Assembly (NCBI GenBank): GCA_977017575.1
Contig: CDRNVI010000004.1
Span: forward strand, 656,106-720,105
From: Paramoeba atlantica
Lineage: Eukaryota; Discosea
DNA: 64,000 nt
Reading direction: 5' to 3'
Below, piece by piece: positions 48,967-58,830 of this stretch. The first letter of the stretch is position 1. Each line of letters begins with the position of its first letter. The notes under the pieces were generated by a model. It was not told where the DNA came from. It did no database searches and was given only the letters and a program-made list of their open reading frames with translations. Position numbers and translations under genes: made by a program.

Positions 48967-50685
48967 ATGTGCAACACGAAACATTGTGACCCCAATACGT
49001 GTTGTAGCGTGTATGCACACATCAAAACGATCTCTTGTGCAGTACAAACAAGTAGTAGATCATTCAATGCATCAGAAAAAGATCATTCTCTTTTACCGAT
49101 TTACAACGAACCTCTTCCCCTCTCCCTTACCACGAGCATCGACTCGATTCTCTCCTCATTCTGTACGCCACTTCCCATTGTTGCCCACTCACAAGAATTA
49201 CGAAATCATCTTGTTGTTTGTCCACACTATACTCGAATGATGGAAGCCGTACGGGCTTTATGGGCTGCATACCAAAGCCACGGGAGGCGAAGAATCACGC
49301 CCGTCGTCTTTTCACGAAACAGTCTTGTTCGCCCTCGCGTGGTTCATTTGCTTCACATTCTACTCGTTCTTCAGCTCCCGAGTTCCGTAAATGCTTTTAG
49401 TGAATGGTTGAACCTTCTTCACGCCATGGATAACTTGGGGAAGATAGTCCTATTGGCTCACACGCACCAAATACATAAAGCACGTGGGTTTTACACAAAA
49501 ACAGAGTGTACTACTCCAATACATGTTTTCGCGCTTACAGAAGCGTACGGGCGATTGAATATTGGATATCCATCTTTTTTGAGCTCATCCATTCTTGATG
49601 GGCTGCGACAACAAGAAACGATATCGCCTAAGCAGCTACCGTATCTGAGACGAAGCGTGATTCACGTTTTACACCACGTCAATTCGGAGTATGGTTTGCG
49701 GTGGCTTGTTGCTGAGATTCAAGCGGTGAAGGCGCAAGAATCGGAAAAGCTTTTTTCCTCAATGGGTAAATGGAACAGAGAAAGTAAAGACCCATCACCA
49801 AGGACCATGGTGTTTGCATTTCGCGAAGTCGTCTTTGCACTCCGATTACTAAAGTATGCGAAACTGAATCGAGAACACGGGAGTTGGATGTCGTCAAATG
49901 TTTTGGCAAGAATGAAGTTAAGAAGTATGGTTCGAGGTGAAAGCCTTCTGCTCAACGGTCTCGCGTTAGAGTGGCATCCCTTTCCGTTTCTCGTAGCAGA
50001 CACCTTACATTCTATTATCCAAGCTCACGACAAAACACGTCCTTCAGAACTTGATCAAGAGGGAGAACGTCCTGTTTGTATGAATTCAGACAGAGTTGAG
50101 TTCGATCCAAGAATCACCAGAGCCTTGCCGTATCTTTTTGAGGTGTGTTCCCGACGTGGTGTTAAGCACAAGGGATTTCTTGAGGCTCTCCTTCAAGCCT
50201 ATGTCCTGGACGTCGACCATCTTCCTGTAGACTATGTCGTCCGCATTTTTTATGCCCTTGCACGACTGGGATACTTTCCCTCATTATGGATTTCACCTCT
50301 TACGGTTTTGTTCTCCACTGCTCTGAGCACAACCAGGGGCTTACCGATACAACAACTTGTTTCCTTGCGTAAGTGTGTGACAAGGGCCCTAAAGTTATTT
50401 ACGTCAAATCCTGAGTTATTTTTAAAGACAGCAGAATCTCAGTCCACCGTTTTACCGATTAGTTCTTCCTATTCCATTACCGCGGCAAAACAAACAACCG
50501 GAAGAGTCCCACCTAGTTGTCATAAAAAACTGAGCACAAGATTTGATCGTCGAGGTGCCACGATGAATATATCAAAGTCTCATCGGTCTGCACTGTTGAA
50601 GCCGAGATCTCTAGCAATGGCGCATTGCCTTCCCGATTGTGAGTGGAAAAGATTCGTATACCTTGCACTTGCCTATTTTGCCTAA
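48967..50685 (+). CDS. Putative helical-repeat protein, 572 residues
   Basis: A single intronless frame of 572 codons with uniform composition is convincing as a gene. Most of it (about 60-500) looks alpha-helical with Leu/Val/His-rich helix pairs, for example H-L-L-H-I-L-L-V-L-Q-L-P, L-R-R-S-V-I-H-V-L-H-H and V-R-I-F-Y-A-L-A-R-L-G-Y-F-P. That last pattern recalls FASTK/RAP-type and other organellar RNA-binding helical repeats, which are numerous in kinetoplastid mitochondria. No RAP domain is seen at the C-terminus. The N-terminal 25 residues are Cys/His-rich (C-x5-C-x4-C-C) and not a clear mitochondrial presequence. The function is unassigned; an RNA-related organellar role is a guess. The ATG at 48967 is the first in frame. 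It is on the same strand as all other host genes. Confidence 0.7.
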   Translation: MCNTKHCDPNTCCSVYAHIKTISCAVQTSSRSFNASEKDHSLLPIYNEPLPLSLTTSIDSILSSFCTPLPIVAHSQELRNHLVVCPHYTRMMEAVRALWAAYQSHGRRRITPVVFSRNSLVRPRVVHLLHILLVLQLPSSVNAFSEWLNLLHAMDNLGKIVLLAHTHQIHKARGFYTKTECTTPIHVFALTEAYGRLNIGYPSFLSSSILDGLRQQETISPKQLPYLRRSVIHVLHHVNSEYGLRWLVAEIQAVKAQESEKLFSSMGKWNRESKDPSPRTMVFAFREVVFALRLLKYAKLNREHGSWMSSNVLARMKLRSMVRGESLLLNGLALEWHPFPFLVADTLHSIIQAHDKTRPSELDQEGERPVCMNSDRVEFDPRITRALPYLFEVCSRRGVKHKGFLEALLQAYVLDVDHLPVDYVVRIFYALARLGYFPSLWISPLTVLFSTALSTTRGLPIQQLVSLRKCVTRALKLFTSNPELFLKTAESQSTVLPISSSYSITAAKQTTGRVPPSCHKKLSTRFDRRGATMNISKSHRSALLKPRSLAMAHCLPDCEWKRFVYLALAYFA

Positions 50686-50951
50686 TTTTAAAAAGGAAAA
50701 TTATTGAAACTGATGTCTTGCATTATTTCTTTTTCTTTACTGCACCGTTACTCCTCCTTAGATATCTTGGTACTCTGCTCTCTCTCTTTTCTAATGAAAG
50801 AATATTAAAATTGGGATAAAATAGATTATTGTTCATGATTTTTGTTTATCGTACTCATATTTCTTCGATTTTTGTCATTCAATGACATTCAATGATCAGT
50901 AGAAAAGGGTTGTAAAGCACTATTTTAAAAACTCCTATTTTTTATCTATTC

Positions 50952-51752
50952 ATGGATAACGCTGAACCGCCTCTCAAGAGGCGAAAACAAACGCGAGAAA
51001 CGAGCATTCGTGGAAAAGTTCGTGGTGCGTCTCTGCCGACCGAATACGAACTTGTGCGTTTTGTTCAGGACGTGGAAAATACGCAGGAGTCTTGGAATAC
51101 GCACACCCCCGCGTGTGAATGGAAATATGTGAAATGCAATGACGCAGGAGAAGTCACAGCCCTGAGCTGGGATTACATGTACATAAAAGGTAGTCTTCAC
51201 TGGGCGTATCTTCCACAGTCGTTGATGCTTCTCGATCTTTCCGTAAATTTGTTACTAGGTAAAGTCGAAACTCATTTTATGCCCAATAAGCTAGACGACA
51301 TAAACCTCGAAGAGAACTTTTTTGAAGGCGGACTTGATTTGCAACACCTCCCGCAACAGCTAAAAGAACTCTGTGTTCGAAGCAATGAATTAGTGGGTAA
51401 CATTTCTTTTGCTTTTCTCCCAGCAAATATTGAGGTTTTGATATTAAGTCACAATTCTTTTACTGGGAACGTTGACCTGTGTGATTTGCCCTCCACACTT
51501 CTCTTCTTGCATCTACATAGAAATCTTTTCACCGGAACCCCTGAACTTCGCTTTCTACCCCAGAACTTGATAGAACTTAACTTGGAAAGAAATAAGTTTA
51601 CTGGTGTCGTTGATTTTACGACGCTTCCGAAAACTTTAATGCTTTTACGTTTGGATAACGTACTGCAGCTCTCTTGTCCTATAGAAAACGTGGAACTTCC
51701 ACCAGACTTGGGCATTCATTTCTTAAACGGTCCAAATCCCTGCAAAGTCTGA
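50952..51752 (+). CDS. LRR protein with N-terminal cap and basic cluster
   Basis: 266 residues. It starts with P-P-L-K-R-R-K (K-R-R-K at 9-12), an NLS-like cluster as in the gene at 14638. The cap: G-K-V-R-G-A-S-L-P-T-E-Y-E-L, S-W-N-T-H-T-P-A-C-E-W-K-Y-V-K-C-N. About eight LRRs follow, each 22-23 residues with x-L-P-x-x-L and N-x-F-x-G. It ends just after the last repeat with a Pro-rich tail. No signal peptide; with the basic cluster this suggests a cytosolic or nuclear protein. A T-rich run (tattttttatctatt) precedes the ATG. The stop is TGA. Confidence 0.85.
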   Translation: MDNAEPPLKRRKQTRETSIRGKVRGASLPTEYELVRFVQDVENTQESWNTHTPACEWKYVKCNDAGEVTALSWDYMYIKGSLHWAYLPQSLMLLDLSVNLLLGKVETHFMPNKLDDINLEENFFEGGLDLQHLPQQLKELCVRSNELVGNISFAFLPANIEVLILSHNSFTGNVDLCDLPSTLLFLHLHRNLFTGTPELRFLPQNLIELNLERNKFTGVVDFTTLPKTLMLLRLDNVLQLSCPIENVELPPDLGIHFLNGPNPCKV

Positions 51753-52289
51753 TTTTTTTCTTCTCTAAATCTTTTAGTTGCTGCGCAGGAAGAGGTTTTG
51801 TCTGCGTACTTGATTTTGTTTTTCTCCACATCCGAAAGACCAGCAAAATTCAAATGTACCACTTCTTTGTCAGACTAAGGGACAATCATTGTTTCAAAGA
51901 ATTTATAACTCACTCACTTGCGTAGACAGTCGTACACGGGAGAATATGAGCCGGAATACCTGTCTTCAGAGAACACAGTGTCATCAGGAGGTAAATCCAT
52001 CAAAAGATGTATCGCTGATTTGCCTGTGCAGGTCTTTAAATGCTTATAGCACAATGTATCAATTCGACTGTGGGTTACGAATGTGCATTGCGTGCATTTC
52101 ATGTGTCGAGTGTGACCCAGGCTGACGCATTTAATAGAACCCACGGGGTTTTTAGCATTTTTTATGGCCCAAGCTTCACATCCTTTTGGAGCGCATGTGA
52201 CAAACCAAGAGGTTTTGATTTCTTAGAGAACCAAACGACAGGGGGCCATTCGCAGTATTGCTTTTTCCTTTGCGAGGACGAGGAGAAAA
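51753..52289. other. Spacer
   Basis: No gene or repeat recognised. Confidence 0.35.
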
Positions 52290-52348
52290 ATCGACTGATC
52301 CACGTTCGACTGATCACAAATCGACTGATCACAAATCGACTGATCACG
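52290..52348. repeat. 15-bp tandem repeat
   Basis: The word tcgactgatcacaaa repeats about three times, with a variant first unit (tcgactgatccacgt). Confidence 0.85.
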
Positions 52349-52389
52349 TTAACGCATTGTCCGCGTTAACTGCGATTTGTGCCGGAGTG

Positions 52390-52700
52390 TTTCGAGCCTC
52401 TACATCACATCTTTTTCACGATGCATTCGTGCAATGCTCCTGCGTCAGTCAGGGGATTGCGGGGGCCACCGCATGACTTCAAACCCGGTACCCTGGAGGT
52501 GCCATTGCGCACAACGGCTGGTATGCTTGGAGTCGTTATCCTGTTGGAAGATAACTTCGTTTGAAGCGCAGGATCACCATCCAGTGTGACCTGGCAACGG
52601 GATACGGGGCTAATAGATGAGCGTAAACCCTCACCCTGAGCTGTGCATGCCTGGCATTCCTTGTCCTGTGCAGTTTGTGGATGAATTAGGAGTTCCACTT
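52390..52700 (-). pseudogene. Tc1-type transposase relic
   Basis: One minus frame reads F-Q-Q-D-N-D-S-K-H-T-S-R, then M-R-W-P-P-Q-S-P-D. This is the classical Tc1 second-Asp block with Tc1 spacing. Stops and a frameshift follow before the Glu. The sequence differs from the Tc1-like family at 43338, so it is a separate lineage. Confidence 0.65.
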
Positions 52701-53600
52701 TGCTTCGTACGCTTATAACTTTATATTTCCCACCTATGCTCTCATATTTTCCTTATTTCCTTGTTGCGTGTTGCGCTTTGTAATTTACCCTATATTATAA
52801 TGTTCTATTTATCGAATCACCCATCTTTATCAAAAAAGCGTTCAGGCAAGTTAAACACCGATTTAGTTTCATCCGAGTTTCCCTTCAATACCTCCTATGT
52901 GGCTTCGTTTCGTTTTTTGCAAAACGGTTTTTCGCGCGATATTGGGTCTTCTATTTTCCACTCTTACATATTTTCCACTCCGGTAGCGTACATGCATGTC
53001 CGTGGCTGTCCGCCGTAAGGGTTGAAAGGGATTTCGGTATCCGAATCGGTGAGTTCTATCGTCTCTGTCATCTTTCTTTTTGGGCCGAAAGTCACTTGTT
53101 TCTGCCCTGGGGTAACGCTTCATTTCGCTTATATTTTGACTTACCATTTCCTGCTTGCGCTTCTTCCTTAGTACCTGAAATGGAACTCAAGGAAACCCCG
53201 CCATCATACAGCTCCGAAATTCGTGTTTTTATGTACCGTGGTGTGGACCTCATATAGAATGCAAAAATTAATCAAGTAAGTAATAGTGCAAAGTAAGTAA
53301 TTATTAACTATTACTAATAGTATATTAACTATTACTAATAGTGTTTCGATGCAAGACCCGGATGCTATGATCCGAAATACGTAGTGTGTACATTCGTTGC
53401 ACGAAAAATACATTGCATGTATGCAAAACTTGGGTGTCAAAATATGCCATATGATTTAGAATTCTTCTACAATTACATACACTGTAGTCATGTGATTACT
53501 ACTTTACTAGTCTAAGCCATACTATACCGCATACTCGGTAGAGTACGTACAATAGATCACGATTTTCCACACTACCTCCCCCGTTTCTTCCTTTTCCCCC
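52701..53600. other. Spacer
   Basis: AT-rich with short repeats of aactattactaatag near 53305-53342. No gene seen. A pyrimidine-rich run (ctacctcccccgtttcttcc) ends just before the next ATG. Confidence 0.4.
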
Positions 53601-54248
53601 ATGCATTTTCTTGTGTCTGCCGACACCTCCCCTCCCCGACGTCCCGCCAAAGTCCACCGGACGCTCTTGGCGCCTCACCTCGCGCTGGAGTATTTCCTGG
53701 AACCCCTCCAGCCCCATCACCCCTCGTGGACACACGAAACCCCCGTGTGTCGGTGGAAAGGGGTGGCCTGTGACGCCCACGAGCACGTCGTGCGTATCGA
53801 CTGGGCGGGGGGACACCTTACCGGCGCCCCCGCTCTAAAGTTTCTCCCCCCTACCCTCACCGAGCTGGATTTGGGAGACCGCAACGTGCCGAAACGGTAC
53901 GGCGCCCAGAACCAGCTCACGGGGGAGGTAGCCCTGGGGTCCCTACCCCGGGGGCTGCGAAAGCTGATGCTCTCCCACAACCGGTTCTCCGGCACGATTT
54001 GTTTACAAGACCTGCCGGGGTCAATGGTTGAGGTGTGGTTGGATCACAATAAGTTCAACGGCAGAGTGGAGTTTCATGAACTCCCGCCGGGGTTACGGGG
54101 GTTGTGTCTCGATTATAATGAGGAACTGTACGGAAAGGTACATTCGGTGATGTTACCTCTCTCGTTAAAAAGTTTGGAGATTGGGGGGACGGGGATACGA
54201 AGGGAATTTCGGTCTGTGGAGGAGTATGAGGAGCAGGCTTTTTTGTGA
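53601..54248 (+). CDS. LRR protein, GC-rich member
   Basis: 215 residues. The cap: A-K-V-H-R-T-L-L-A-P-H-L-A-L-E-Y-F, S-W-T-H-E-T-P-V-C-R-W-K-G-V-A-C-D. The linker D-L-G-D-R-N-V-P-K-R-Y-G-A-Q-N-Q-L-T-G resembles that of the gene at 24479, and both are GC-rich. About four LRRs follow, then Y-N-E-E-L-Y-G and the tail G-G-T-G-I-R. The ATG directly follows a long pyrimidine tract without an intervening AG. No signal peptide. The function is unknown. Confidence 0.83.
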   Translation: MHFLVSADTSPPRRPAKVHRTLLAPHLALEYFLEPLQPHHPSWTHETPVCRWKGVACDAHEHVVRIDWAGGHLTGAPALKFLPPTLTELDLGDRNVPKRYGAQNQLTGEVALGSLPRGLRKLMLSHNRFSGTICLQDLPGSMVEVWLDHNKFNGRVEFHELPPGLRGLCLDYNEELYGKVHSVMLPLSLKSLEIGGTGIRREFRSVEEYEEQAFL

Positions 54249-54769
54249 GTACGGAGATGGGGTAGTAAGTATCTCCGCTACTTTTGAACGATCAAACAAA
54301 TTGTAGCTTTTCTTTTGTGTTGCACTGCTCAGTATGCGAAGGGGCCAACTAAATCTGATTGGTCTAATATACACATAAATCAATCTAAAATCTTCAGCTG
54401 GATCTCCCTAGGCTACTTCTAATATTTTTGATCCATTCTTATTAACGAATCTTCCAAAAGGTGTTTCAGTTTTGTTGGTGGTGGGGGTGGGGGTGGTGAT
54501 GGTAACAAGAGCGCCTACAATCCCCACATGCAAGCGCCGCAAGTACCACTCCGGCTCCCGGGATCGTTCCGGGTACAGGTACACAATGCTCTCCTAGGTC
54601 CTTCACCAGTGACAGAGAACACTCCGTAGTTAGCCTATCATACATCTCAATCCCGCTGGGAGAGTTCCTGATCAAGCACAAGCGCAGCGTTTTAATATTT
54701 AAACGTGTTATCAAGAATGGTCTAATTGCTTAATGCGTAACGTAGTCGTCATAAGACTGTCATCGTGGA
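54249..54769. other. Spacer
   Basis: A G/T-rich run (ggtggtgggggtgggggtgg) is at 54473-54500. The segment near 54600-54690 resembles 55545-55620 (gtagttagcctaycat...aatcccrctgggag). No gene seen. Confidence 0.4.
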
Positions 54770-55140
54770 TCCATGTACGTAGTCGTCATAAGACTGCTGC
54801 ATGCAACGTGTTGTCAACTGGAGAAGCTGCTCTACAGTAATCGGTCCTCGCGGGTGTGGATCCGGGCGTACGCTTACCACCCCTTTAAAGCGACGGCGAA
54901 AACGACTAGTTTATGTCCAGCAGTGAGATTCTGGCATATTCTCAAGTTGCCGCTACAAGAGGGCGGCGCGGAACGATTCCAGCGTCAAAGGTCGGTAAAA
55001 ACGGGAGAGATTTTTGCATAACGCTAAAAACGATTCTTCCGAAATATTGACGATTCCGTGGACGTCTAACAATCTTTCAAGGGATGCAAAATATACTCTG
55101 CGTCTTTCCGCAGTTTCGGATGAAGTGACAATGAACACTG
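54770..55140 (-). pseudogene. Tyrosine recombinase relic (copy 2)
   Basis: Minus-strand residues A-E-R-R-R-V-Y-F-A-S-L-E-R, H-G-I-V-N-I-S-E-E-S-F and S-R-F-Y-R-P-L-T-L-E-S-F-R-A align with the start of the recombinase at 56257-57070. After stops, F-R-R-R-F-K-G-V and P-R-G-P-I-T-V-E-Q-L align with the next part. Only the DNA-binding N-terminal half remains, with several stops. Confidence 0.65.
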
Positions 55141-56256
55141 GTGAAAGTGAAGCATTATTTCACATAAAAAATATTTTGTTTCGTTAATTTTTTTATGTGT
55201 TCTAAGTGTTGCCTTATCATATTTTACGGGCACTGAAAGTATTTTTCTGACATTTGTTTACATACAGCTGTACTTTTTTCGCGGTGACCGTACGCTTGAT
55301 AGTGGGAAAGAAGCGCGACATAATCGGCTGAAGTTCGGCGCAGAAATTGTGAAAAGTAAGCTAAAGAGAGGAAAACATGAAGATTATGCCCTCCGTCGCC
55401 CGTTTTAGCACCTCAGATGACATTGCGAGAACGTAGAAAGCGTTCTAGAACAAGGGCAAGAGAGTTAATTTTTTCTTTTTTACTAAAATAGGGCGATAAT
55501 AAATGTTTTAAAAAAAGTGAAATAATGCTTCACTTTGACCTGAACACTATGTAGTTAGCCTACCATGTGCCAATCCCACTGGGAGGGTTCCAAGGAAGAG
55601 GATGGCACCGCATTTAGCAATAAGTTATTTGTTGAAGTAAAAGTAAATGAAATGTATCTCATGGTCCAATTATTTTTAGTAATTACTGACGTATCTAAAA
55701 GCGTCCGGTAGTCAACAAACTTTTTCCGAAATGGGATAAGATAAAGGCTAATCGCTTAATTTCAACCCTGGCTAATCGTTTAGCATGGAATCAACACCAA
55801 ACGTGGTCTTTTCATTGCCTTCGGCACGGGTGCGCGGGACATTTGACCCGCGAAGGAACTGATCTGACCACACGGCTTCGACGGGGACGGTGGATGTCAG
55901 AACGTTCTGCATCTCATTACTCAATGCAGTAGTTGTAATTTTTATCTTGTACTGCTAAATGAATGATATAATGTGAACAACCGACACAAATGTATTGTAT
56001 TATTGTAAAGGGTAGGCTACTTTAACAGTGGATGGCATTTACACAAGTGAAGAACACTTAATTTGGTCAGATTGAACGAAGTTTGCACACTTTGCAAAAA
56101 AATTCTAAAAGTGACCAAATATCAACGAATTCCAAAGAAAAACAAAATGATGCAGACAAGACGATTTCCGCACGAAACAATGCCACATCCAACAAAACTC
56201 GTATTAGCGGGCTTAACCTCACTTAATCTCACTAAACGGAAGACGTGTGACACAGT
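55141..56256. other. Spacer, no gene recognised
   Basis: AT-rich. A GC-rich patch at 55810-55900 has local hairpins (cttcggcacg, gcgggacatttgacccgc) but no tRNA or other RNA family that I recognise. Confidence 0.4.
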
Positions 56257-57535
56257 TCATTTCAAGACACCCATAACAAAACCCACCATCAAAGTGATTG
56301 ACCATGACTTCAACCGTACCTGAGAATGTAAAAAGGTCAAAGATACAAGCAAAGATTCTAAACTATATCTTTTACAAGCAACAGAAGCAAAAAATAATAA
56401 TAACAAGATCGTTTTAAATTTATTTTTTAAAGTGTGCAAACTTCGTTCAATTCGACCCTTAATTTCATATGGAGCCTCTACCGTATCCACAACATAATGT
56501 TGGCGACCTTTCCCTCCCCGATTTTTTTTCAGTGCACTCGAAGTGCTGATTTCAATGTCGTCTTTTTGCAGTGAGACTAGCTCACTATGACGGAGTAGCC
56601 CAAAGTAGGCTACTGTGAAACCTTGTCCAAAGGTTATATTGCCTTCCTTTGTGCACTCTTGATTGAGCATGCGAAGTTGCTCAAGTTAGCTCACTATGAC
56701 GGAGTAGCCCAAAGTAGGCTACTGTGAAACCTTGTCCAAAGGTTATATTGCCTTCATTTGTACACTCTTGACTGAGCATGCGAAGTTGCTCAAGTGTCAC
56801 TGACCCTCGAGGCTTGGGGTCTAAGAACAGCTTCAACACTCCTTTAAAGCGCCGACGGAGTCTTACCGTCTGCGTCCAACACTCATTCGCCCCCGAGATT
56901 CTCAATTTGAGTGTGGCGCGATACGCTTCCAAAGTTGAAGGACGGTAGAAGCGTGTGAGACTTACGCAAAGAGCAAAAGTCTTCTTCAGTAATGTTCGTA
57001 ACTCCATGTATGCCCATAAACTGTTTCATACGTTCAAAATAATATGCTCGTTTCTGTGCAGTGTTATGTGTCAGTGTTGTGCACTACGGACTTGGTTAAT
57101 CGCGCGAGAATGAGCCGCTAGGTGTGCAATAATCAGTTTGTTGCTATTCTCCACCACATTGTCTAGCATGACTGTTTCGAGAAACTCCGGGGATAGGGCA
57201 ACTCCCTCGTGCCCAAGCTGGAAACTCAATTCGACTGCTCCGATTTTACATAATACCGACCACTTGCTTAATCGAACACTTTCTGATTCGATGCTTGGTG
57301 CAGTTGTTCCTGGGGGCATTTTCGATAGAACTTCCGCGTAATACGCAAGATCGGAGCTTAGAAAAACTATCGCCCCGGGGAGGACCCGACGTAGTTCTTC
57401 CGGAGCAGTGATGCCAAGTCGTTTCACGGAGCAGATCTCCTTAAAGGCATCCTGGGACGATATGACGGGTGGTGTTTCGGGCATAAGCTCAGTAACAACG
57501 TCAACCATGAGTAAAGTATGAGGGTAACTAATCAC
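56257..57535 (-). pseudogene. Tyrosine-recombinase element: N-terminal domain plus recombinase, broken (copy 1)
   Basis: Minus strand. 57535-57071 encodes the unnamed N-terminal domain (D-A-F-K-E-I-C-S-V-K-R-L-G-I, V-L-P-G-A-I, M-P-P-G-T-T, W-S-V-L-C-K-I-G-A), with its middle deleted relative to 31976-33121. After one frameshift, 57070-56950 reads A-Q-K-R-A-Y-Y-F-E-R and H-G-V-T-N-I-T-E-E-D-F. After another shift comes R-F-Y-R-P-S-T-L-E-A-Y-R-A, typical of a core-binding domain. The catalytic part begins V-A-Y-F-G-L-L-R-H-S-E-L-V-S-L-Q-K-D-D-I-E-I, the first catalytic Arg region of tyrosine recombinases. The C-terminal His-x-x-Arg and Tyr boxes are not found. A 109-bp tandem duplication at 56579-56796 also breaks the frame. 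Crypton- or DIRS-like elements use such recombinases. Confidence 0.7.
56579..56796. repeat. 109-bp tandem duplication inside the recombinase
   Basis: The stretch agctcactatgacggagtag through gaagttgctcaag occurs twice (from 56579 and from 56688) with a few differences. 109 is not a multiple of three, so it shifts the frame. Confidence 0.92.
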
Positions 57536-57803
57536 AAAACCTATCGCAGAGGCGTATTATAATATCGTAACCATGCGTATTATAAGGCAATGCCGACACA
57601 AGTTTTATCCGATACACCAACTACATTGCGTGTAATTCACGCGCATCGTTGGACTATTATTTTTTAGCTCATTAAATTTTTGTGCGAGCTATCAAATTGC
57701 AAGAAAGAATTCCGGGCTTTGGACCGGAATTGCAGGGTTAAACACGACCGACGGCACCGAAAGGAAGCTGTAAGAAGTCCTAGGGCACGTATTTTTACTA
57801 TGT

Positions 57804-57986
57804 AACCCAGGGTAAAGTGGACGAGAGAGATAGCAATAGTGTAGGTGCGACAGTTTCCCAAGGAAAAACGGTATCTCCCCTATGGCATAAAGACAGGTGC
57901 CTAAAAAGGTGGAGATGCCGTTTTTCCTGCGGGAAACTGTCGCACCTACACTATTGGTATCTCCCTCGTCCACTTTAGCCTGGGTT
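57804..57986. mobile_element. Foldback MITE with GTGGACGAGxGAG ends (copy 2)
   Basis: 183 bp; arms of about 75 bp inverted (aacccagggtaaagtggacg at the left, inverse at the right, through tagtgtaggtgcgacagttt). The outer 25 bp match the element at 45892-46076; the inner stem is unrelated. Confidence 0.85.
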
Positions 57987-58409
57987 TCAGGAAGAGAGGA
58001 AAAACACTTTTGCCCATTTTTCGGCATTGATTAGCCACCGATTGAGATTAGCATTTTTCGATGATTTTTCCGTGCTCACATACTGAACCCCATTCCATAC
58101 ATATTTCCAAGAAATTCTTAAAGAGCCTAGTACGTTTGTTCGCCGTCCCTTCTACAAGCAAACACGACTAGATTTTTGGGGTGGGGAGTAGGTTTTGGGG
58201 CCCTCTAGAAGGCCACTCGTCTTTCGCCGCGGCGGTTCATCTCGCCACCCCCGGGAGAAAACCGGTTGGGGACAGTTTGCCTGTACGTGTCCGAGAGCGC
58301 GGCAATTAAACCCTGTTCCGGGTTAATGTGCCTATAGCTACTTATTGTGCCGGGGGGGCACAATAAGTGGAACCGACCTCTATTATTGTGCCCCCCTCCA
58401 GAATATGGC
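57987..58409. other. Spacer with a palindrome
   Basis: 58342-58366 (TTATTGTGCC...GGCACAATAA) is a palindrome of the recurring type, preceded by gttccgggttaatgtgcc. No gene. Confidence 0.5.
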
Positions 58410-58830
58410 TCCGCGAAGGCGTCGGTTTCCCATTTAAGTCAGAAAATTTGTTTAGTGCGACATACAAAATCTTACGATCTTTAAGGAATGATGAGCAGGA
58501 ATCACGGATACCATCGACCCCGTAACGAGCAATTAGTTTTGAGCATTTTACGATAGACTGAGAGGTCGATTTTTTTTTGTTCAGTTTGGCTTCTACAAAC
58601 GCATTAATGGTATTAATATTATTGGCTATGAACTCCATTGTTACGAACTTATCCTGGCACCAACGCGTGACACCACCTAACTTGGGAGTTTCGATGTCCT
58701 GCGATTTCGAAGCTCTATCTAACGCAGATAGAACAGCCCCTCCATGCTCCTGCAAAAAGCGACATTCGTCATCCCAAGTTAAATCTAAAACGCTTAGTTT
58801 TTCTAGCAGATTCTCAGATTCACTTGGAAT
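58410..58830 (-). pseudogene. hAT transposase relic
   Basis: Minus-strand residues V-L-D-L-T-W-D-D-E-C-R-F-L-Q-E-H, then G-G-V-T-R-W-C-Q-D-K-F, I-N-T-I-N-A-F-V-E-A and F-S-D-L-N. The V-T-R-W block is typical of the middle of hAT transposases. It covers the region after the part retained at 26646, so the two together represent most of a hAT protein. Both ends are missing. Confidence 0.6.

Noticed and set aside
52290-52348. Short direct repeats as a possible CRISPR array or replication-origin iterons
   Set aside because: A three-unit 15-bp microsatellite in eukaryotic spacer; no spacers or associated genes.
55800-55900. Possible structured RNA with GC hairpins
   Set aside because: Local hairpins only; no tRNA, snRNA or other family pattern matched on reading.
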